From contig JANOIR010000163.1 of assembly GCA_031407765.1 (NCBI GenBank), positions 1-64,000 of the forward strand: a stretch of DNA of 64,000 nucleotides. Reading direction: 5' to 3'. Origin of the DNA: JBDSLU01 sp031407765 (GTDB lineage: Bacteria; Acidobacteriota; Vicinamibacteria; Vicinamibacterales; Vicinamibacteraceae). Both the position numbers and the translations under genes were made by a program. Below are positions 57,458 to 64,000 of this stretch, one piece after another. The notes under the pieces are model-generated. The model ran no database searches and was not told the origin of the DNA. It worked only from the letters and a program-made list of their open reading frames with translations. How positions within the stretch are numbered: position 1 is the stretch's first letter; each line of letters opens with the position of its first letter.

Positions 57458-57478
57458 ACGGCCGCCCTCAGCGGCCGT
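57458..57478. terminator. Hairpin with CCTCA loop between convergent genes
   Basis: ACGGCCGC-CCTCA-GCGGCCGT, an eight-base perfect stem just past the outer-membrane gene. The loop is the same as in the hairpins at 23682 and 33223. No T-run. Confidence 0.6.
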
Positions 57479-57558
57479 CACGGGCAGCCTTCGAGCGTGC
57501 GGCTGCTGTTCGCCGCGCTGGGCGCGCGGCGGCGCCGCACGCGGGCTGCGCAGGTTCG

Positions 57559-58008
57559 CTACGGCAGCCGCCACGCTTCCTTCCACAATCGGTCGTCCGG
57601 CTCGCGCGACAGCGCCACGAGACCATGCAGCGGGAAGCCGAGGCTGACGTCCTCGCTCCCGGCGCTGAGCAGCGCGAGGATGCGGGGCAGGCTCGGCATG
57701 TGCCCGACCGCGAGCAGGTCGCGCGCTTCCTCGGCCAGCGCGTCGCGGAACAGCCACGGGCCGTCCGATGGCTGCAGGCCGCGCATCACCTTGAGCTCGG
57801 CGAACGGGTTGCACGCTTTCCAGAACGCCTCGGCGGTCTGGCGCGAGCGGAGCTTGCCGCTGTGCCAGATCACCGACGGCTTGACGCCCTTCGCCGCCGC
57901 GGCTTCGGCGAGGCGCTCGACGTCGAAGCGGCCGACCATCGACAGCGGGCGCTGCGGGTCGACCTCGGGACCGACGGCAGCGGCGTGATGGACGAGCACC
58001 AGGCGCAT
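57559..58008 (-). CDS. SixA-like histidine phosphatase
   Basis: A 149-residue protein of the phosphohistidine phosphatase (SixA) branch: LVLVHHAAAVGPE replaces the usual RHG/RHA, with SGKLRSRQTAEAF and VGHMPSLPRILALL in the expected places. The second catalytic His is kept in GHMPS, but the Arg before the first His is itself a His (HHA), an unusual change that should weaken phosphate binding. The family removes phosphate from phosphohistidine on signalling proteins. Follows the efflux gene by 25 bases on the same strand. Confidence 0.75.
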   Translation of the reverse strand: MRLVLVHHAAAVGPEVDPQRPLSMVGRFDVERLAEAAAAKGVKPSVIWHSGKLRSRQTAEAFWKACNPFAELKVMRGLQPSDGPWLFRDALAEEARDLLAVGHMPSLPRILALLSAGSEDVSLGFPLHGLVALSREPDDRLWKEAWRLP

Positions 58009-58033
58009 CGTGCCATGGTAGCCCCTGAGGCCG

Positions 58034-59209
58034 TCAGGATCGTCGGCGGTCGGTGAAGGCGAGCGTCAGGGCGACGACGCCGGCGATCGCATGGCCGATG
58101 GCGAGCGGGGCGACCGAGTTCACGAGCAGGCGGCTGACGAACGTCCCGGCCAGCGATCCCACGAAGAAGAACGTCGTGCCGTAGATGGCCGCGCTCGTCC
58201 CGGCCATGGTCCCGAGAGGCTCGAGCGCGAGCGCGCTGCTGTTGGGCTCGATGGTCGGCACCAGCGCCACCAGCGTCACGATGCCGGCGACGAAGATCAC
58301 CATGTTGGGCGGATCGCCGCGCCACAGGATGACCAGCGTCAGCGCGCCGGCGACGGCGCTGTAGAGCAGGAGCAAGGCCCGCAGCGATCGCCGGGCGCCG
58401 AAGCGCCGCACGAGCCGGGAGTTCACGAACGTACTCACGCTCTGCAGCGCACCGGTGCCGGCGAAAATCCAGGCGAACTGCTCCGGCTTGCCGTAGATCT
58501 CGCCGATGATGCGCTCGGAGCTCGCCAGGTAGGAGCTGAAGACCGAGAAGACGACGGTCGTCACCCCGACGTAGCGCAGGAAGGTCGCGTTGCCGAGGAC
58601 ATGCCGGACGGCCCGCGCGACGCCGCCCGCATCGAGCGGGCGCCGTCGTTCCGGCGGCAGTGATTCCTCGAGCCGCAGCGACCACACGAACACCCCGATG
58701 GCGAAGATCGGCGGCACCAGGAACACGACGCGCCAGGACGACACGGCGAGCAGCCCCGCGCCCAGGAACGGCGCGACGATGGGCGTGAACAGGAAGATCG
58801 TCAGCACGAGCGACATCGTGCGCGCCATCTCGTCGCCGGAGAACCGATCGCGGACGCAGGCGATGGTGATCATGAAGAGCGCCGCGGCGCCCATGCCCTG
58901 GACGAAGCGGGCGACGCAGATGGTCGGCAGGTCCGGCGCCAGCGCGCCGGCCAGGCCGCCGGCGATGTAGAGCGGGAACCCGATCCGCAGGATCACCAGG
59001 CGCCCCCAGCTGTCGGACACGGTGCCGAAGCCGATTTGCGCCACCTGTCCCAGGAAGAACGACGCGATGATCAGCGATGTCTCGGTCGAGTCGGGGCTCA
59101 GGTGGAACTCCCGCCGGACGTCGCCGAACGTCGGCAGCATGATGTCGATCCCCAGCGCCGTGAGGATCATCATGCTGGCGGACAGGGCGATGAATTCTAC
59201 GCGTGTCAT
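58034..59209 (-). CDS. MFS drug efflux transporter (Bcr/CflA-like)
   Basis: A 391-residue transporter with twelve hydrophobic segments. Family landmarks: GIDIMLPTFGDVRREFHLSP, GFGTVSDSWGRLVILRIG (loop 2-3 motif A), ARFVQGMGAAALFMITIA and a long C-terminal half ending TDRRRS. Bcr/CflA proteins export bicyclomycin, chloramphenicol or other small molecules by proton exchange. No regulator is adjacent. Upstream of and possibly co-transcribed with the SixA-like gene. Confidence 0.85.
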   Translation of the reverse strand: MTRVEFIALSASMMILTALGIDIMLPTFGDVRREFHLSPDSTETSLIIASFFLGQVAQIGFGTVSDSWGRLVILRIGFPLYIAGGLAGALAPDLPTICVARFVQGMGAAALFMITIACVRDRFSGDEMARTMSLVLTIFLFTPIVAPFLGAGLLAVSSWRVVFLVPPIFAIGVFVWSLRLEESLPPERRRPLDAGGVARAVRHVLGNATFLRYVGVTTVVFSVFSSYLASSERIIGEIYGKPEQFAWIFAGTGALQSVSTFVNSRLVRRFGARRSLRALLLLYSAVAGALTLVILWRGDPPNMVIFVAGIVTLVALVPTIEPNSSALALEPLGTMAGTSAAIYGTTFFFVGSLAGTFVSRLLVNSVAPLAIGHAIAGVVALTLAFTDRRRS

Positions 59210-59252
59210 GTGTCCTGAATACGGGTGGACCGGACGGGCTTGACCGATCAGC

Positions 59253-60410
<1,158 letters not shown>

Positions 60411-60419
60411 CGCGCGGCC

Positions 60420-60425
60420 ATTGTA
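60420..60425 (-). promoter_or_regulatory. -10 box TACAAT for the AAA ATPase gene
   Basis: On the minus strand TACAAT ends nine bases before the ATG at 60410. There is no ribosome site between. Confidence 0.5.
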
Positions 60426-60482
60426 GGCGGCACGGCAATGCGTCGCTCACGGTCGCGCCGCCCACGGATGCGGCCGGGCGCG

Positions 60483-63176
60483 TCAGATCTGGCGGTCGCG
60501 GGCGTGCAGGAGATTCTGCACCGCGGCGCCCAGGTCCTCGAGCGTATACGGCTTGGCGATGGTGGCGCGGATGCCGAGGGCTCGGGCGTGCTCGACTTCG
60601 GCCGGGCGCAGATACCCGGACGCCAGCGCCACCAGCATCGATGGCCGAACGCTCATCACCGTCAGCGCGACATCCATGCCGGACATGCCGGGCATGTTGT
60701 AATCGGTCACGACGAGATCGAAGGCATCGGGTTGGCGGCGGAAGGCGGCGAGCGCCTCCTCGGCGCCGGTATAGCCGATGGCGCGATAGCCGAGGCGCTC
60801 GAGGAAGCGCACCGCCAGCGTCACCAGCGCCGGCTCGTCGTCGACGCACAGGATGCGCTCGCCGTGGCCTCGCAGGGCCTCTGGCACGGGGCCCGCTTCC
60901 GGCGTCTCCTCGGCTGCCTCCACGCACACCGGGAGCAGGATCGTGAACGTCGCGCCCCGCCGCGGCTGGCTTTCGACGAGGATCGCGCCGCCGTGGCCAC
61001 GGGCGATGCCATGGACCATCGACAGGCCCAGCCCGGTGCCCTTGCCAGGCTTCTTGGTGGTGAAGAACGGCTCGAAGATGCGCTCGGCCGTGCTGGCATC
61101 CATGCCGTGGCCGGTGTCGCGGACCGAGAGGCGGACGTGCGGGCCGGGCCGCAGCTCGCCGTGGGTGTCGGTGAACGCGCGATCGACGACGAACGCGTCG
61201 AGCCGCACGTCGATCCGACCCGGGTCGCCGTCCATCGCCTGCCAGGCATTGGTCACCAGGTTGACGATCGCCTGGTGGACCTGCGAGGCGTTGGCCATGA
61301 CGTCGGGCAGATCGGGCGCGATCGCGTGCACGAGATCGGTTCCGGCTGGAATGACCGAACGCAGCAGCCGGACCGCCTCGATCACCACCGGCCCGAGCTG
61401 GAGGGCCTTCTGGTCGTAGGCGTCCGGGCGGCTGAACGTGAGGATTCGCTGCACCAGCTCGGTGGCGCGCCGGACGGCGCCGCGCACCTCGCCCAGGCTT
61501 GCCTGGACCGGGTGCGTGCTCTCGAGGTCCATCGCGACCAGCTCGAGGTTGCCACCGATCGCCGCGAGGAGGTTGTTGAAGTCGTGGGCGATACCGCCGG
61601 CGAGCGTGCCCATGGCCTCCATCTTCTGCGACTGGCGCAGCTGCGCCTCGAGACGCTGGCGGGACTCCTCGGCGCGGCGGCGCTCGGTGATGTCGACGAT
61701 CGTGCCGATCAGGCCGCTGAAGGCGCCGGCCGCGTCCTGCCGCGGCACGGCGTGGGTCGAGACCCAGCGATACTCGCCGTCGGCACGGCGGAACCGGTGA
61801 TCCATCTGGAAGGGGGTCCGGGTCTCGAAGGCGGCGTCCTGTCGCGCCAGGCTCTCGGCCCGGTCGTCCGGGTGGACGAGCTCCGCCCAGCCATCCGGCC
61901 GCAGCTGGGTCGCGTCGCGCCCGGTGAACGCCGTCCAGCGCTGGTTGACGTACTCGCAGCGCCGATCGAGCCCGCAGCTCCAGACCATCAAGGGCGCGGA
62001 GTCGGCGAGCGTGCGGAAACGCTCCTCGCTTTCGCGCACCGCCGCCTCGGCGTGCTTGCGATCGGTGATGTCGACCATGACGCCGCGCAGCGTCACCGCA
62101 CGTCCGTCGACGGCGTGCACGGTGACGCGATCCTGCAGCCAGACGACGCGCCCGTCGGCGGCGATCATCCGGTAGTCGAACTGGTGATCGCGGTTGGCCT
62201 GCGTGCATTCGATGCAGTACTGCACCGAGGCGTCGCGGTCGGCCTGGTGGATGTGCGCCGCCCAGAAGCCCGGGTCGTCCAACCACGCGCTGACCGGATA
62301 GCCGAGCAGGCGCTCGGCCTGGGCACTGACGAACGTGAAGGCGAAGGTCGTGGCGTCCGCCTCCCAGACGATGCCGTCGATGGTGGCGATCAGCTCGGTG
62401 AGACCCTGGCGCGCAGTCGAGGCCGCCTCTTCCGACTGCACGCGGGCACCAATGTCTTCGACGAAGAAGACGAGACCACCGACCGTGCCGGCCAAGTCCA
62501 ACCACGGCTGGACTTCCCAGCGTAGCCAAACGGTGGCCCGGTCGCGGAGCGCCACGCGCTCCCGCTCCACCCGGGTACCCTCGCCAGCGAGGCCCCGCCG
62601 GTACGCCTCACTCCAGGATTCGAGTGTGTTGGGGTAGACGTCGTAGTGGTACCGCCCGACGATATCCTCGCCAGGCCTCGTGTACTCGTCTTTCCAGCGG
62701 CGATTCACCGCGAGATACCGCAGGTCGCGATCCAGCATCGCCAGCGCCCCGGGGGCGTGGTCGAGGAAGAACTGCAGCCGCTGCTCGCTGATCTGCACGG
62801 CCTGCTCGGCACGATGACGCTCGGTGACGTCCTCCGCGAAGGCCTGGATGGCGATGATCCGGCCCGCGTTGTCGCGGACGGCGGTGTTCGTCCAGCGATG
62901 CACCCGCTCAGCCCCGTTGGCAGCGACACTGCGATAGTCGAGGCTGATGGGAGGACCGTCTGGTGGAACACTGCCCAGGAGATCGCGGAGACGGTCGCGA
63001 TCCGCCCCCGGTACGAGGTCGAGCAGGCTCGTGCCGACCAGGGCGGCCGGGGTCCGGCCGAAGTGGTTGGCATAGGCCTCGTTGACAAACTCGATCACGC
63101 CGGCGGGTGTGCACCGGCAAACGAGCAACGGCAGGCTCTCGACGATGCTTCGGTACTGCGCTTCACTGTCGCGCAC
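60483..63176 (-). CDS. Hybrid PAS sensor histidine kinase with C-terminal receiver
   Basis: An 897-residue cytoplasmic kinase with no membrane segment. Four PAS/PAC domains fill residues 1-500 (FVNEAYANHFGRTPAALVG, DVTERHRAEQ, DITDRKHAEA, DITERRRAEE). HisKA with GGIAHDFNNLLAAIGGNL, ATPase with NLVTNAWQAM, DTGHGMD and GKGTGLGLSM, then a receiver with phosphoacceptor Asp in DLVVTDYNMPG. PAS repeats probably bind heme, flavin or aromatics; which is unknown. GTG 63176 has GGAGGA eight bases upstream. Its TATACT promoter lies back-to-back with the his leader promoter. Confidence 0.92.
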   Translation of the reverse strand: MRDSEAQYRSIVESLPLLVCRCTPAGVIEFVNEAYANHFGRTPAALVGTSLLDLVPGADRDRLRDLLGSVPPDGPPISLDYRSVAANGAERVHRWTNTAVRDNAGRIIAIQAFAEDVTERHRAEQAVQISEQRLQFFLDHAPGALAMLDRDLRYLAVNRRWKDEYTRPGEDIVGRYHYDVYPNTLESWSEAYRRGLAGEGTRVERERVALRDRATVWLRWEVQPWLDLAGTVGGLVFFVEDIGARVQSEEAASTARQGLTELIATIDGIVWEADATTFAFTFVSAQAERLLGYPVSAWLDDPGFWAAHIHQADRDASVQYCIECTQANRDHQFDYRMIAADGRVVWLQDRVTVHAVDGRAVTLRGVMVDITDRKHAEAAVRESEERFRTLADSAPLMVWSCGLDRRCEYVNQRWTAFTGRDATQLRPDGWAELVHPDDRAESLARQDAAFETRTPFQMDHRFRRADGEYRWVSTHAVPRQDAAGAFSGLIGTIVDITERRRAEESRQRLEAQLRQSQKMEAMGTLAGGIAHDFNNLLAAIGGNLELVAMDLESTHPVQASLGEVRGAVRRATELVQRILTFSRPDAYDQKALQLGPVVIEAVRLLRSVIPAGTDLVHAIAPDLPDVMANASQVHQAIVNLVTNAWQAMDGDPGRIDVRLDAFVVDRAFTDTHGELRPGPHVRLSVRDTGHGMDASTAERIFEPFFTTKKPGKGTGLGLSMVHGIARGHGGAILVESQPRRGATFTILLPVCVEAAEETPEAGPVPEALRGHGERILCVDDEPALVTLAVRFLERLGYRAIGYTGAEEALAAFRRQPDAFDLVVTDYNMPGMSGMDVALTVMSVRPSMLVALASGYLRPAEVEHARALGIRATIAKPYTLEDLGAAVQNLLHARDRQI

Positions 63177-63252
63177 CCGGTCCTCCGTAGTGGCTTCGAA
63201 ACGAACGCCTGAGGGGGGAAACGACGCCTGCCCGATGGGGGAAAAACAAGAA

Positions 63253-63258
63253 AGTATA
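63253..63258 (-). promoter_or_regulatory. -10 box TATACT for the hybrid kinase gene
   Basis: TATACT on the minus strand, about 76 bases before the GTG at 63176. Unlike most genes here, this one has a leader and a ribosome-binding site. Confidence 0.4.
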
Positions 63259-63279
63259 GGCTGGAACGGCGCCGGCCGG

Positions 63280-63308
63280 TTGACAACCTCGGGAGCGTCC
63301 GGTACCGT
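63280..63308 (+). promoter_or_regulatory. his operon promoter
   Basis: A consensus -35 TTGACA (63280-63285), a 17-bp spacer and -10 TACCGT (63303-63308), eight bases before the GTG of the leader peptide. The -35 sits in the palindrome GGTTGACAACC. Confidence 0.75.
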
Positions 63309-63316
63309 CTAGGGCA

Positions 63317-63433
63317 GTGTTTCTGTCCCTGTCCGCCCTGCGCCGCGACCACGCGCTCCACGTTGATGGACACGTCCATCATGGGGTGGGCCATGCCCAT
63401 CATGGAGCCGGTCGAGGTTTGCGCGGACAGTAA
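63317..63433 (+). CDS. His-rich leader peptide of the his operon attenuator
   Basis: A 38-codon reading frame, GTG to TAA. Eight of its residues are histidine, at positions 12, 15, 19, 21, 22, 26, 28 and 29, in the stretch DGHVHHGVGHAHHG. It begins eight bases after the -10 box, so is probably translated leaderlessly. Ribosome stalling at these codons when charged tRNA-His is scarce would expose 63410-63423 to pair with the terminator stem. The peptide itself probably has no further function. Confidence 0.75.
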   Translation: MFLSLSALRRDHALHVDGHVHHGVGHAHHGAGRGLRGQ

Positions 63434-63467
63434 AGGGCACGGACACGCCTGAGACGCACGCCTCGCC
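63410..63467 (+). promoter_or_regulatory. Predicted antiterminator pairing
   Basis: 63410-63423 (GGTCGAGGTTTGCG), at the end of the leader coding region, is complementary to 63455-63467 (CGCACGCCTCGCC): eleven Watson-Crick pairs, one G-U, one mismatch and a bulged T. The second arm includes most of the 5' half of the terminator stem, so the two structures exclude each other. Confidence 0.6.
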
Positions 63468-63494
63468 GACCATCCCGGCGAGGCGTTTTTTTTT
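63458..63494 (+). terminator. Intrinsic terminator (attenuator) before hisI
   Basis: ACGCCTCGCCG pairs with CGGCGAGGCGT, eleven perfect base pairs around a seven-base loop, followed by nine T residues (63486-63494). It lies between the leader peptide and hisI, the classic attenuator position. Confidence 0.85.
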
Positions 63495-63569
63495 GCCCGC
63501 GTTCCAGCGATTGTTCTTGGGCCCGTTGTGGGTCCGGCCCGACCGCCGGCGCACGGGTGACAGACGACC

Positions 63570-63992
63570 ATGACGACGATCGATTTCTCCAAATTTCACG
63601 GCCTGGTACCGGCGGTCGTGCAGGACACCGCCACCCGGGACGTCCTGATGGTGGGCTTCATGAACCAGGAGGCCTGGGACGTCACCCGGCGCACCGGCTT
63701 CGTGACCTTCTTCTCGCGCACCCGAAACACGCTCTGGACCAAGGGCGAGACGTCGGGCAACAAGCTCCAGGTCGGCAGGATCTGGATCGACTGCGACGAG
63801 GACACCATCCTGGTCGAGGCGACCTGCCTCGGCGACGGCGTCGTCTGCCACACCGGGACGCGCACGTGCTTCCACGAGCTGTCACTGGCGGCGCCCGACG
63901 CACCGCCGGTCGACCCCGCCGGTCAGCCGCACGTGTCCGGGACGGCGTCCGGGACGGCGTCCGGGACGGCGTCCGGGACGGTGCGCTCGTGA
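63570..63992 (+). CDS. hisI: Phosphoribosyl-AMP cyclohydrolase
   Basis: A 140-residue enzyme of histidine synthesis opening the adenine ring of phosphoribosyl-AMP. Family motifs: VLMVGFMNQEAWDVTRRTG, SRTRNTLWTKGETSGNKLQV, the magnesium-binding DCDEDTILVEA, and zinc cysteines in CDEDT, GVVCHTGTRTCFHEL. The catalytic domain ends near residue 112; the rest is an Ala/Pro-rich tail and four copies of a Ser-Gly-Thr-Ala repeat, absent from most HisI proteins. No HisE half is fused. Its stop overlaps a GTG (GTGA), implying a coupled downstream gene. Confidence 0.95.
   Translation: MTTIDFSKFHGLVPAVVQDTATRDVLMVGFMNQEAWDVTRRTGFVTFFSRTRNTLWTKGETSGNKLQVGRIWIDCDEDTILVEATCLGDGVVCHTGTRTCFHELSLAAPDAPPVDPAGQPHVSGTASGTASGTASGTVRS
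63935..63982 (+). repeat. Tandem repeat, four copies of a 12-bp unit, at the hisI 3' end
   Basis: GTCCGGGACGGC repeated four times (the last ends in T), in frame, encoding SGTA repeats. Confidence 0.9.
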
Positions 63993-64000
63993 GGCTGCGC
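63989..64000 (+). CDS. Start of a downstream gene, cut by the window edge
   Basis: GTGAGGCTGCGC overlaps the hisI stop by four bases and would begin with Met-Arg-Leu-Arg. ATP-phosphoribosyltransferase genes often begin this way, and would fit here, but only four codons are visible. Confidence 0.3.

Overview
The window is high-GC throughout and looks like a chromosomal segment of an Acidobacteriota bacterium, probably class Vicinamibacteria. Support comes from an ADOP-type duplicated FtsX permease, outer-membrane proteins with a carboxypeptidase-regulatory N-terminus, a secreted PQQ-propeller protein with EF-hands, many two-component systems, and an orphan microcompartment shell gene. This is inference from gene content; no rRNA or tRNA gene was recognised.

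Layout. 1-5686: an overlapping operon of at least four GT-B glycosyltransferases for surface polysaccharide. 5687-8476: a decayed stretch, a small membrane protein and a GT-C-like membrane protein. 8641-13151: a sensor kinase and its NtrC-type regulator. 13356-16565: two exported proteins. 16728-20971: glgC, eno and gpmI (glycogen synthesis and lower glycolysis). 21005-26725: a small unknown protein, a dipeptide-type ABC ATPase pair, a PQQ-propeller/EF-hand protein, a MacB/LolD-type ATPase and a lipoprotein. 26737-34082: acs, a membrane protein, ino1, a methyltransferase, a ZIP transporter, a BON-domain protein and an anchored lipoprotein. 34286-43028: polA, a GT-C-like protein, a PcfJ-like protein and a frameshifted ADOP permease. 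43050-48018: a TPR-like protein, pcnB, a LytS/LytR-type pair and a cytochrome P460. 48077-60410: an M48 protease fusion, a TonB receptor, a BMC shell protein, YbjQ, a pterin dehydratase, an amino-acid oxidase, envelope proteins, a SixA-like phosphatase, a Bcr/CflA-type efflux pump and an AAA ATPase. 60483-64000: a hybrid sensor kinase, then the start of a his operon with hisI.

The strongest undescribed signal is at 63280-63494. A TTGACA-17-TACCGT promoter drives a 38-codon His-rich leader peptide, followed by a terminator with nine T residues and a competing antiterminator arm. It reads as a histidine attenuator placed before hisI, and its leader start appears leaderless. The same leaderless layout, a -10-like hexamer ending about 5-11 nt before the start codon, recurs before at least a dozen genes.

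Other regulatory and repeat structure: paired direct repeats 21 bp apart before both the LytS/LytR operon and the P460 gene, suggesting LytTR operators; a 160-bp imperfect palindrome beside the polA promoter; two families of intergenic hairpin repeats; and duplicated gene 3' ends.
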